DNA of 64,000 nt from the NCBI RefSeq assembly GCF_964340395.1, contig NC_135562.1, positions 20,694,126 through 20,758,125 of the forward strand. The letters run 5' to 3'. This DNA is from Glandiceps talaboti. Its lineage: Eukaryota > Hemichordata > Enteropneusta > Spengelidae. The notes under the pieces were generated by a model that had not been told where the DNA came from, searched no databases, and saw only the letters and a list, made by a program, of their open reading frames with translations. Shown here piece after piece: positions 12,101 through 22,243 of the stretch (position 1 is its first letter; every line of letters starts with the position of its first letter). The position numbers and the translations under genes are program-made.

Positions 12101-14846
12101 TCATACTCTATGCAAGTAAGTACACACAGAGATCTAGGTTTACAGTAATTAGCTAAATTCATACTCTATGCAAGTAAGTACACACAGAGATCTAGGTTTA
12201 CAGTAATTAGCTAAATTCATACTCTATGCAAGTAAGTACACACAGAGATCTAGGTTTACAGTAATTAGCTAAATTCATACTCTATGCAACTAAGCACACA
12301 CAGAGATCTAGGTTTATAGTAATTAGCTAAATTCATACTCTATGTAAGTAAGTACACACAGAGATCTAGGTTTACAGTAATTAGCTAAATTCATACTCTA
12401 TGCAACTAAGCACACACAGAGATCTAGGTTTATAGTAATTAGCTAAATTCATACTCTATGCAACTAAGCACACACAGAGATCTAGGTTTACAGTAATTAG
12501 CTAAATTCATACTCTATGCAAGTAAACACACACAGAGATCTAGGTTTACAGTAATTAGCTAAATTCATACACTATGCAAGTAAGCACACATAGAGATCTA
12601 GGTTTACAGTAATTAGCTAAATTCATACTCTATGCAAGTAAGTACACACAGAGATCTAGGTTTACAGTAATTAGCTAAATTCATACTCTATGCAAGTAAG
12701 CACACATAGAGATCTAGGTTTACAGTAATTAGCTAAATTCATACTCTATGCAAGTAAGTACACACAGAGATCTAGGTTTACAGTAATTAGCTAAATTCAT
12801 ACTCTATGCAACTAAGCACACACAGAGATCTAGGTTTATAGTAGTTAGCTAAATTCATACTCTATGTAAGTAAGTACACACAGAGATCTATATTTATAGT
12901 AATTAGCTAAATTCATACTCTATGCAACTAAGCACACACAGAGATCTAGGTTTATAGTAGTTAGCTAAATTCATACTCTACGGTAAGTAAGTACACACAG
13001 AGATCTAGGTTTACAGTAATTAGCTAAATTCATACTCTATGCAACTAAGCACACACAGAGATCTAGGTTTATAGTAGTTAGCTTAATTCATACTCTATGC
13101 AAGTAAGTACACACAGAGATCTAGGTTTACAGTAATTAGCTAAATTCATACTCTATGCAAGTAAGTACACACAGAGATCTAGGTTTACAGTAATTAGCTA
13201 AATTCATACTCTATGCAAGTAAGTACACACAGAGATCTAGGTTTACAGTAATTAGCTAAATTCATACTCTATGCAAGTAAGTACACGCAGAGATCTAGGT
13301 TTACAGTAATTAGCTAAATTCATACTCTATGCAAGTAAGTACACACAGAGATCTAGGTTTACAGTAATTAGCTAAATTCATACTCTATGCAAGTAAGTAC
13401 ACACAGAGATCTAGGTTTACAGTAATTAGCTAAATTCATACTCTATGCAAGTAAGTACACACAGAGATCTAGGTTTACAGTAATTAGCTAAATTCATACT
13501 CTATGCAAGTAAGTACACACAGAGATCTAGGTTTACAGTAATTAGCTAAATTCATACTCTATGCAAGTAAGCACACATAGAGATCTAGGTTTACAGTAAT
13601 TAGCTAAATTCATACTCTACGGTAAGTAAGCACACACAGAGATCTAGATCAGATGCTTAATTAAAAGTTTTTTATGGTGTCATTGTTTGATTTTTGCTGT
13701 TTTCCTTAATTTCACACAACCATGGTGTTTGGTAAGCACGTTAAAGTGGTCATATGGATGAGAATTAGGTATTCATTTTGGAACTTTTATTATGCTTTTC
13801 TACTTGAAAAAACTGTGAAATAAATAAATAACAAACATTTCACACATACTTTTAATGTTTTGCAATTCATTGAGTTACAAACAAGGACTTGGTATACGTC
13901 AGTTTTTTTTTTCAAAATTAATACTCAATTGTCATCCGTATGACAACTTTAACGTTTTTAAATACAATATCAAATTATCAGATATGATCATAACTGCACA
14001 TTTCACTAACTCTTCCATGAGACACTTACCATTTGGATGACTTTCATCTTGATAATGTCCATTAACCTCCATGTGTTGCATGCAATCATTGTAATCATTA
14101 AAGAACAGGTAGCAATTAGGACAACAAAAGTAGACAAATCGCACTGGTATGTATGGTTGTTGGTGTTGAGTGTGATCACTGTGAATTCCTACTTCAAACT
14201 CGTTGAAGATTAACAAACATTCAGGACAAATAACCTGCTGTGGATCACCTGTAAGAAAATATGATTTCCAATCAGGGATTTTACGTCTAGCAACATACCG
14301 GTATGGTTGTCAAACATGTGATTGTGGTCAAGCTTTTGTCATGGCCACACGCAATAATATTGAGAACAATAGTGTTGCTAAGCATTTTACACTTTCATCG
14401 TGACCACCCTCAAGTAGATGCTATGGATGCAATGGCTCACACGGGATCACATAAGATATGGGACTGCTATGAAAATGTAATGAGAAACAGATAAATAAAC
14501 ATAGGGTCACATACCCTTATCTATGAATAACTATGGTAGTATACTTTCTATAACTATGGTAGTATACTTTCTATAACTATGGTACAGTAGTATACTTTCT
14601 ATAACTATCGGTAGTATACTTTCTATAACTATCGGTAGTATACTTTCTATAACTATCAATCAATATTCCAAACTTACCACTTTCCTTAACTCGGGGAATA
14701 ACTTTGGGATTGTAACAACCATATCTCTCCGGGTGATCAAAGTCATTAATGTGAACTTCCCATTGCTCTATGGAACTAAACTGAAGTGGGCAATTTAAGA
14801 AGGGGCACTGTACAGCTAATTCAGACATTTCTTGTGCTGATATCAT
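2919..14846 (-). CDS. ZNF451-like: C2H2 zinc-finger protein with C-terminal PIN-like domain (ZNF451-like), six coding exons
   Basis: Six exons join in frame into 1317 codons plus stop: 14846-14678, 14248-14030, 8462-8300, 7233-7068, 6763-3770 and 3161-2919. Phases match at every junction, which strongly supports the model. The N-terminal 240 residues carry about five C2H2 fingers of the CPxxC or CPxxxxC type. A long low-complexity centre (about 300-1150) holds an acidic stretch with DVILLSD (about 513-519), resembling a SUMO-interacting motif. The last 160 residues form a PIN/NYN-like fold with VDLDNW, NAADFALC and SSDRGF supplying candidate acidic residues. Vertebrate ZNF451 is a nuclear SUMO E3/E4 factor of about 1060 residues with fingers, SIMs and a C-terminal PIN-like domain; orthology here is inferred from architecture. 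Nuclease or SUMO-ligase activity is not shown. A divergent C2H2/PIN paralogue is the main alternative. Confidence 0.8.
3162..3769. other. Intron 5 of the zinc-finger gene
   Basis: Non-coding, between the two PIN-like exons. It contains a poly-C run at about 3318-3333 and otherwise unremarkable AT-rich sequence. Confidence 0.6.
3770..6763 (-). CDS. ZNF451-like: Large coding exon 5 of the zinc-finger/PIN-like gene
   Basis: A 998-codon exon with acceptor cgtctttttcttgcag and donor ATTCAG then gtaaga, phase 0 at both ends. It opens with a basic patch (CHRRKRL). It then has Ser/Thr- and Asp-rich segments with DVILLSD, four to five imperfect repeats of about 20 residues built on TATVSATxMETLD (encoded near 5570-5790), and a Pro/Gln/His-rich stretch. 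The first half of the PIN-like domain follows, from IIFVDLDNW through FYGGAHVW to NAADFALCIQ. The low-complexity middle is probably disordered. Confidence 0.92.
7068..7233 (-). CDS. ZNF451-like: Coding exon 4 of the zinc-finger/PIN-like gene
   Basis: Acceptor tttgcatttacag before 7233 and donor CAG then gtcagt after 7068. The 166 bases are open in the phase left by exon 3 and end at phase 0, matching exon 5. It encodes WLCTVCSTYIEASNLQ followed by EHH, another C2H2-like unit. Confidence 0.75.
7329..7736. mobile_element. MITE-like element with about 100-bp terminal inverted repeats
   Basis: The left end (7329-7435, starting GTACAGTCGGTTTCAAAA) is repeated in reverse complement at the right end (7628-7736, ending TTTGAAATTGACTGTAC). 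The middle is non-coding. It lies in the intron between coding exons 3 and 4. Related ends occur at 23588-23700 and perhaps 40866-40910, so this is a dispersed non-autonomous family. Confidence 0.85.
7826..7883. repeat. Perfect inverted repeat, 27-bp arms, 4-base loop
   Basis: The arm from 7826 (ATATACCTAATTATGATGAC...) is exactly mirrored at 7857-7883 around the loop TAGA. It would form a strong hairpin in the intron transcript or an extruded cruciform. Confidence 0.93.
8300..8462 (-). CDS. ZNF451-like: Coding exon 3 of the zinc-finger/PIN-like gene
   Basis: Found by phase: acceptor cctttactag before 8462 and donor CAAAG then gtaaaa after 8300. The 163 bases are open in the required frame and encode YKCNVCNCTIQTSKENTRLH, a finger-like unit. 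The preceding intron is 5.6 kb and holds two large tandem arrays. Confidence 0.75.
8465..9562. repeat. Tetranucleotide array of (TGAA), (ATGG) and (TAAA) variants
   Basis: About 1.1 kb of mixed TGAA/TGGA/TAAA units with an internal (GCAT)n patch at about 8836-8880. It starts within three bases of the splice acceptor of coding exon 3. Open frames across it encode only Ile-His-Ser-Phe runs and are artefacts. Confidence 0.96.
9563..9829. other. Unique island between two arrays
   Basis: Intron sequence of the zinc-finger gene between the tetranucleotide array and the satellite. It holds one exon-like segment on the minus strand at 9648-9602 (see findings). Confidence 0.5.
9830..13650. repeat. 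58-bp intronic satellite, about 66 copies
   Basis: Tandem array with core AGGTTTACAGTAATTAGCTA then AATTCATACTCTATGCAAGT and AAGTACACACAGAGATCT. The period is 58 bp; copies near 9840-10060 and 10300-10390 lack the TC of AAATTCATA and are 56 bp. Alternating variants (CAAGTAAG/TAAGTAAG/CAACTAAG; TTACAG/TTATAG) recur in blocks, pointing to multi-unit amplification. The array sits inside the largest intron of the minus-strand gene. Confidence 0.97.
13731..13955. mobile_element. MITE-like element with about 50-bp inverted ends
   Basis: The left end ACGTTAAAGTGGTCATATGG is mirrored at the right end (CCGTATGACAACTTTAACGT). The interior shares stretches such as AAGTCCTTGTTTG (minus strand) with the element at 42466-42840, so the two are one family. 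Confidence 0.7.
14030..14248 (-). CDS. ZNF451-like: Coding exon 2 of the zinc-finger/PIN-like gene
   Basis: Acceptor ttttcttacag before 14248; donor AATG then gtaagt after 14030; phase 1 at both ends. It encodes two fingers: one beginning CPECLLIFNEF, and CCPNCYLFFNDY followed by HMEVNGH. Splicing restores a Gly codon at the exon 1 junction. Confidence 0.8.
14526..14660. repeat. 23-bp minisatellite, about six copies, next to a splice donor
   Basis: Units of ATAACTATGGTAGTATACTT plus TCT, with a CGGTAG variant in the last copies. It ends less than 20 bases from the donor of coding exon 1 of the minus-strand gene. Confidence 0.92.
14678..14846 (-). CDS. ZNF451-like: Coding exon 1 of the zinc-finger/PIN-like gene
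   Basis: Starts at ATG 14846-14844, the first in-frame Met after an upstream in-frame TAA. It encodes a finger, CPFLNCPLQF then HINDFDH (C-x4-C-x12-H-x5-H). The donor is AAAGTG then gtaagt (gt at 14677-14676), leaving phase 1. A second ATG six codons downstream is a possible alternative start. Confidence 0.75.
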
Positions 14847-14904
14847 CTTTGTCTTCACCAAGTTACACTCAGTTTATATGTGCACAACACACTTTCTTCA
14901 TTCT

Positions 14905-15684
14905 CTGCATAGACATGATAAAAAAGTATAAAATGTCAGTTCACAAAACTAAACCAAGTTTGAATAGTTTACATTAATTAGTAGTTTGCTAATCCTAGAA
15001 CAAACTCATACGCTATTTGCTTGAAATTAACACATTAAGCAGTGGGTGTAAACATCTACTGATCCAACTATTGAAAGTACATGGAAAGGGATGCAACTCC
15101 AAAAGGACATACCCAGACTATATCCATATATCTACCTGACACATAATTATTTATTTATGAATTCACAAAACAACAGCAAATAGGAAAAACAGTCAGAGGA
15201 ACAATAGTTATGAAGGCAATATTTTAAACTTTATTTTGAATATAGAGAAAATAAGAAAATAAGAGTTCTAATCATAAGAACAAAATATTTCACTTGTCCT
15301 GTTCTCTGTGGAATGACTTAGAATAGATATCTGAAAGTGCTGCCGTTTAAACAATCCCTAAAATAAAACAAATGTTTGAATGGTTTCCGTGTTGAGTTAC
15401 TGGCTAATTGTCAATGTTTACAACAAGGTATTACCATGTTTTCAAATTACTTGTACGTCAATGCAATTACAATTACAAGAGCTAGAGATGCAACGTTGAC
15501 ATATGCAAATTTTGCATATGTTCCTCATTGTCTATAGCTTGTACATATGAAAATATCTTTGAGCTGTTTTTTCAATTTTTTTTTTGGATCGACTAGTTAC
15601 TGTTTCAAAATGCCGGGTGAAGTTTTCAACACAAATTTGGCACAAAAAGGACAGTTGTTAAATACAGTCAGAACACTCGATCGG

Positions 15685-15719
<35 letters not shown>

Positions 15720-15730
15720 GCAGCAGCAGC

Positions 15731-15770
<40 letters not shown>

Positions 15771-15940
15771 GCAAATGCAATGTTCTATTACTAGTAAATA
15801 GTATTATTAATATTATTGAACGAGAGTTCTGAAATTCTACTAAACTACGCTCAAATTGTGCAGACAGTGATACCACTCTTAAAAATAGTTCTAAAAAATG
15901 CTAAGCTCACGGTTGTACCTGAAAATATGCTTGTACTTAC
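14905..15940. other. Probable 5'-UTR intron of the zinc-finger gene
   Basis: On the minus strand an acceptor-like tatgtctatgcag-type site precedes 14904 and a donor-like TCA then gtaagta lies at 15940. The interval holds a (CAA)n/(CAG)n tract at 15688-15770 and no exon with matching phase. A non-coding first exon ending at 15941 is inferred, not proven. Confidence 0.4.
15688..15770. repeat. (CAA)n microsatellite with CAG interruption
   Basis: Uninterrupted CAA/CAG triplets. The plus-strand open frame across it would give poly-Gln, but no flanking exon supports translation. Confidence 0.95.
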
Positions 15941-16110
15941 TGACAAGTTTTGCTTTCCATCATGAAAGTTTGAGTCGAGTCACGTTGTTTTGTCAACATT
16001 AACAATGGCTGTCTGGAATTTCGAATCAGTACGTGCATGCGCACTATGTTCTCCTCCAAAGTCGTATAACGCGATTACCACTCTAGAGGGCGCCCTTCAC
16101 CACAAACGGT
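15941..16110 (-). promoter_or_regulatory. Candidate first exon and promoter of the zinc-finger gene
   Basis: This region is richer in CpG than its surroundings and holds ACGTGCATGCGCAC near 16030, close to the NRF1 site pattern, and TAGAGGGCGC at 16084. Its place just upstream of a donor-like site on the minus strand suits a TATA-less promoter. No transcript evidence is available here. Confidence 0.3.
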
Positions 16111-16591
16111 GCTTGATTCATGTGCTTGATTGGTATATTTGTAGTCTAGGTCGAGAGAACCTCTTCCGTACTACAATGTACTCCATTACTCTATCCCAGT
16201 CTAGTCAAGGTCCCAACGAATGGTGTCAAGTGTATTTGAACGTCATGGTGAGCGAAGAACAACAGTGCATGTCAGTAGTAATCCATCACAAATTGACAGG
16301 CTGATACAGCTGTTTTAATTTGACCATGTTAGGGAGCCTTCGGTATTTACTACAGGAGGGGAGGAATCGGCGGGGGGGGGGTCACATTTTACAAACCTGT
16401 TCTTGGGGGAGGGTCATATATTTTGCATTACGTTTATTTTTACGAGTACTTTACATGCAAAAATACAAAAATTAAAATACATATATTGTAAGAAAATTGT
16501 TTAATAAAACGATGCATTTTGTTGAGTGTACCATCTCACCTTATCACTCACACTGTCCGTGAATGTTGTTGTTAAAATATGATGGTGATGG

Positions 16592-16597
16592 TAGCAG

Positions 16598-16695
<98 letters not shown>
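16592..16695. repeat. (GAT)n microsatellite, left of the LINE
   Basis: About 34 triplets directly abutting the 5' end of the truncated LINE coding region. The poly-Asp reading is run-on, not a protein. Confidence 0.95.
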
Positions 16696-17903
16696 TGACG
16701 TTCTACTTCATGGACCATTACTTCCAAAAAGTTGCAAACCTTCGCTACGGACAGCAATTATTAGCAACAGTAAACACAGATGCGCGGAATGCCCACATCC
16801 CACCCTTCTATAAAGAAACCCTGCTTATCTGGAACTCAACCGAAAAAATCCGCAATGGAGAACCCCAAACAGTGCCTGACATTATGAACGAACCTCTTTT
16901 TCAGAACCCCATGATTCTTCACCCAATCCGTTCTTGTCCCTTTACTTTAACACACTTCGTGGAGGCCAACATAACAACAATCGCTGATCTCATCGACATC
17001 GAAAATAAACGCTGGCTAACTACAACTGACCTAAAACACAAAGTTAGGATTCATTCCCAACGAATCCTCGCTCTCACACTGGAAATTATACATCAGGCCA
17101 TACCAACCAATATGAAAACAATTATTAACAACTACTTCGAAAGCAACCTCGAAAACCAACAGCTGACTACATCAACGTATTCTTTTGATCTCCATCGATC
17201 TACAGAACTGAATCTACCACTGTACAAATTCGAAAAAGGGGCCATCTATAAGTATCTCATAATTGTACTCCATGACACCAAACAAACTAACAAACTTGAT
17301 ACAGTCTGGAGGGATATCCTTAGTCTGCCATCATCCGTTCGTCCAAACTTCAAAGCCTGCTACTACCCTTTAATTACCAAGAGGGAAGGAGACCTACAAT
17401 GGAGAATTGCACATGGTGCATACACAACAAGTAATTTTCTGTACAGAGCAAACTTCCGGTCTGACCCTAACTGTCCATTGTGTGGTGACACAGATTCCCT
17501 ACTGCATACTTTCATAGAGTGTACTAATATTCGAGGATTACTCACTACTGTAACCAGGATATCCACACAACTTGCAAATGACAATTACAACATTCCAGGA
17601 CACTGGTTTTTAATCAACCCACCACGTAAAAGCAAGGCTTTCAACGATACACAAACTCTGAACCTGTTTACCCACATCTCTTCTACTGCAAAGATGGCCA
17701 TTCACCTCGCAAGAAGAAACAGCGTGAACAACTCACCTCAAACAAACCCTCTAGAAATATTTAAATCTCGTATCCGATCAAAAGTAACCTTTGAATTCCA
17801 ATACTACAGTCAAGAACACAATATAGAACTTTTCGAATCAACATGGGCAACAAATAATATAATATGTACTGTAAACAATAACCAACTACACATTAACTTG
17901 TAA
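16696..17903 (+). pseudogene. 5'-truncated LINE (Tx1/L1-like) ORF2 C-terminal region
   Basis: An open frame of about 400 codons to TAA at 17901-17903. It contains the post-reverse-transcriptase region of L1/Tx1-type ORF2: IPPFYKETLLIWN, a PLFQNPMI block, and a CCHC zinc knuckle CPLCGDTDSLLHTFIEC of the zf-RVT kind. The endonuclease and polymerase domains are missing, so it is a dead 5'-truncated copy. The frame is free of stops, suggesting recent insertion. The apparent upstream start and poly-Asp belong to the flanking microsatellite. Clade assignment is by motif only. Confidence 0.8.
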
Positions 17904-18318
<415 letters not shown>

Positions 18319-18800
18319 CGTTTTGAATGTCATAGAGAACACGGACAGTGATACATGTACTGACTCAAGTAGTACCAGTGAGTCAGATTAGAGTGACACT
18401 GATAATGGCAATACTGAAGGTGAACGTGATGATGATGATGATGATGATGATGACAATGATAGCAGGGAACTTTTAGAAGTGACCAGATCAGGCATGCACA
18501 ACATGGCAAGATACTAACTATATTGTGTATGATTATAAGAGAAAGGTCACTAGCCAGTTTTTTACTGCTTGTCACATTATATGTACAAATATTGCTTTTT
18601 AAATAGAGTCAAAATCATTTAATTTGTATGTAATGGGGATATTGATTAACGTCTGAAGTATATGCAATTAATATTGTCATGGGGGAGAGTCATGTTTTAC
18701 AAAATGGGACAAAGGGGAGGGTCACTTTTTACAAATGAAGAATGGGGGTGGGTCATGTGTGATTCCCCCCCCCTGTAAATACTGAAGGCTCCTTTATGAG

Positions 18801-19200
18801 CACTATTTTCCTGACTTGTGTTAAGCATGGAGGTATTAGTATTAGGGGCTCCTCTTAAACCTCCATGACTCAAGCAAATGTACTTATCCCCTGACCACGA
18901 TGAAAACCTTTATGAAATAAGGTCATGGAGGAGACCATGTTGGCGTAGGCAAGAAGATTTCGGGCTATTGTGTAACAATGTGACCCTCTCCCAACTCCGT
19001 CATGCTAAAAGTGGCTGGCCTCCTCAACTTTCTTTCTTTTAAACATGACCCTCTCCCTATTCAAAACATGATTTAAATCGGGGACGTATAAACAAGGAAT
19101 TATATGTTAATACATCCCTGGTAAAAGGACATTGCTCCAAGAATCAATGGTAAGGACTTCATCCCACCGCTGCCACCAATGTTTAAAGTTTTAAAGGGCA
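18801..19200. repeat. Dispersed element copy, shared with 30760-30962
   Basis: Both copies have phased GACCCTC(T)CCC motifs with TTTAAACATG or CTAAAAA between, followed by GGTAAGGACTT then ATCCCACCGCTGCCACCA. The shared order shows common descent. Related in style to the GGGAGGGTCAC subterminal motifs of the neighbouring TIR element. Confidence 0.65.
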
Positions 19201-20110
19201 AATTGAGCAAATGCTGAGCTCGTGGAGGTTGAATTTTCAAATTCCAAGATTCGAATCATTCGATCTCGCGATAAGACAGAGAAGTAAATTCCACGACCGT
19301 TGGGGGCGCTATTCAATCGCTACACTCCACAGCAGTGTCCCGTATATGCTATTTGTATTTCAGCGCGATTCGATCGAGTTAAATATATGTATTTCTCTGT
19401 GTATTATAATCATATATTAATTAGCGATTCAAGATACTGAATATAATGATAAACAAGAACTTGTCGGAACTTGTTGATGTTGTCTATATTCACGGCGTTA
19501 TTCAATATTGTTATAGACACCAGAATTGTTGTCTCAAGCCCTTGGTCCATGTCGTATGCTTTGAGGCATGAAACTTGTGCTTTTTTAAATCATCCTAGGA
19601 GATGAATTTGTTTCAATGTTATTAAATTTCGTTATTCTTGTTGTTAAGCATTATAGTTATGTTTCAAAGTGTAGAAAACAAAACACAGATTTGATGGCAT
19701 GCAAACATAGAATTAAAACACCGTGACGGTAGTTTTCGATACCTTTTATCCGTACGCGTTCACGATATTATTTGCCGAATCCCTCTTCATACAAGCTCCG
19801 ATCCTACGCAACGCTACCGTAAAAAAGTCAACCTCCACAACTTCCAATGTATATCACCGATGCCTAGTGTATATCATCTCAGACCACTAACTATTTAGTG
19901 GTCTCGGATATCATCGATTTGCCACCTCATACTGTCAAAGTGTGTCCAAGGCGTATTACAAAAAGTACTCGCATATATTCAGAATATAGAATGCCATATT
20001 GGCTATTGTTGTCAGAAAAAACAAATTAAGTTCACATATCAAGAAGTGATGAGGACAATTCTCGTAATGTATCACCTAAGAGTCTTTAAACACAAACTAT
20101 AAGTATGTCC
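19201..20110. other. No gene seen; contains a palindromic motif
   Basis: Unique sequence with TTGGGGGCGCT at about 19310 and an imperfect palindrome, CTCAGACCACTAA facing TTAGTGGTCT, at 19878-19905. No supported coding region. Confidence 0.5.
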
Positions 20111-20117
20111 TTTGAAG

Positions 20118-20704
20118 CAGTTGAACCATAGTGCATTGAAGTGTTGAACCATAGTCCATAGTACATTGAAGTGTTGAACCATAGTGCATTGAAGTGTTGA
20201 ACCATAGTGCATTGAAGTGTTGAACCATAGTGTATTGAAGTGTTGAACCATAGTGCATTGAAGTGTTAAACCATAGTACATTGAAGTGTTGAACCATAGT
20301 GCATTGAAGTGTTGAACCATAGTGCATTGAAGTGTTAAACCATAGTACATTGAAGTGTTAAACCATAGTACATTGAAGTGTTAAACCATAGTACATTGAA
20401 GTGTTAAACCATAGTGCATTGAAGTGTTGAACCATAGTGCATTGAAGTGTTAAACCATAGTACATTGAAGTGTTGCTTTTGAACCATGCCATTGAAGTGT
20501 TGAACCATACTGCATTTAAGTGTTGAACTATAGTGTATTGAAGTGTTAAACCATAGTGCATTGAAGTGTTAAACCATAGTACATTGAAGTGTTGCTTTTG
20601 AACCATGCCATTGAAGTGTTGAACCATACTGCATTTAAGTGTTGAACTATAGTGTATTGAAGTGTTAAACCATGGTGATTGAAATGTTGAACTATAGTGC
20701 ATGG
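20118..20704. repeat. 23-bp minisatellite, about 25 copies
   Basis: Units of GAACCATAGTGCATTGAAGT plus GTT. A variant block with TTGCTTTTGAACCATGCC occurs twice, about 121 bp apart (near 20474 and 20594), showing a multi-unit duplication within the array. Confidence 0.96.
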
Positions 20705-21402
20705 TGGCGCTAGTCATCGATATTTGTTTATAACGTTTCTTTCTAGGTAGATATCCCTCGGCATAATTTTGAACACATAAACCCCTTCCAGATCGCCGTA
20801 TTATTGCGGCTCGCCGTTTATGTGGTTTAATCTCAGACCACTAAATTAGTGGTAGGAGGTTATATAGAGTATTGTTTAACACTGAGGGCGCACTTGAAGA
20901 TCAGACTCAGTATATGGCAAATGATCGAACTGATAAATGTATGTACATAATTGGGAAAAATAATGACGATTTGGAATTGTTTGTCTCATAGAGTCCCACA
21001 GAACCAGTGACATGTGTTGTTATGACAAAGAATTACCAGGGCATGTATGCCATATTTTGTGTTCAAAGACATTAACTTGGCTTGTGTATGGTATAACGTG
21101 TGTAATATAAAATTAATTATAATCATGTTACCTAGGCACTATCATGCAAACTTTGAAAATTCTAAATTAGAATAAAAATAAGGCGACTGTCTATTATTCC
21201 ATGTATTGTGATTCAGTTGATATAGATTACTTCAAGTGTTATATGCTGTCAGTCAAAATACTTACATAAAACCTCGAAATCCAAATCTACACTGGCAACA
21301 CAGACATTTATTTCATCAAGTAACCAAAGATATTCACTAAATGTTGGTCAGTTATTTATAAAATGACACGGTATCTGTTTAATTGTGGTCAATATTAATA
21401 TA
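20705..21402. other. No gene seen
   Basis: Unique AT-rich sequence with another copy of the TCTCAGACCACTAA palindrome at 20831-20853 and a GAGGGCGCAC motif at 20884. Confidence 0.5.
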
Positions 21403-21539
21403 CCTGTTACTATACTATTTACGGATAAGATCGCCCACTGATTAACATGTAATATAATTTATATTACATATTACATCATATAATTTATATTACATGTTAA
21501 TCGGTGGGCGATCTTATCCGTAAATAGTCTAGTAACAGG
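21403..21539. mobile_element. Palindromic MITE-like hairpin, about 60-bp arms
   Basis: CCTGTTACTATACTATTTAC through GATCGCCCACTGATTAACATG is mirrored almost exactly by the right arm ending AGTAACAGG at 21539. Two or three mismatches separate the arms, and an AT-rich loop lies between them. Confidence 0.88.
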
Positions 21540-22243
21540 TTGAAATCGTGATCGCTGTTGAGGGCGCTGTTTTTTGGGTGCGTACCCAGATCAATTTGAT
21601 TTGATTTGATTTATTATACTTTATCATTATATATAGCTACAAAAACTATGTTCAACTATGTTCACATACAGACGATTCAATACTATTTAGGATGTAAGAT
21701 TACGAGTAAGTTATTTAATCGATGTTCCACCAATTGCAGCTTTCCACTATTCTAGTATGATATTGAAGTCATTACAAGACATTACAATTGATTTTAGTTC
21801 AGTCGATTGCAAGAGATGGTCACATAAGCATCAGCAAGTAGAATTCCACCACTACCTGTTCAAAATTCTTCCTAGAAATATGTAAACTCAACTTTTGCCC
21901 ATTGAATTAATTCATTTGTCAGATATCAGGAACGCAACAAAGCTTGAGTGTTGAAATGTTCTACATTGCATCAAATCCATTAATACCATTATCCTTAGTG
22001 ACAGACATCAATATCTGGACAGAGGAGCTACAAAATTTTCAACGAAAACATGGAAAAGCGCTAGCATTCAGGGGTACCGGTGGTCTCCATGACTACAAGA
22101 CAAAATGTAAGTCTAGCGTCCAGAGTACGGTCAACCAACCGGAGTGGCAATCATTAAAGGCACACAAAGTTATAGCTGACATTCTTTTAGTGGTCTAAGA
22201 GCTTACTGACACTATCAACTTATCACAATAATAACATTATGTG
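21540..22243. other. No supported gene
   Basis: Includes a short (TTTGA)n patch near 21595. A single 84-codon frame at 21944-22198 has no family resemblance or clear splice support. Confidence 0.45.

Noticed and set aside
15547-15801. Poly-Gln frame
   Set aside because: A (CAA)n tract without splice or homology support, antisense to the zinc-finger gene.
16563-16695. Start codon and poly-Asp tract joined to the LINE frame
   Set aside because: The microsatellite happens to be in frame; the LINE part begins after it.
21944-22198. 84-codon plus-strand frame
   Set aside because: No recognisable family and no matching exon nearby; length is within chance for this composition.
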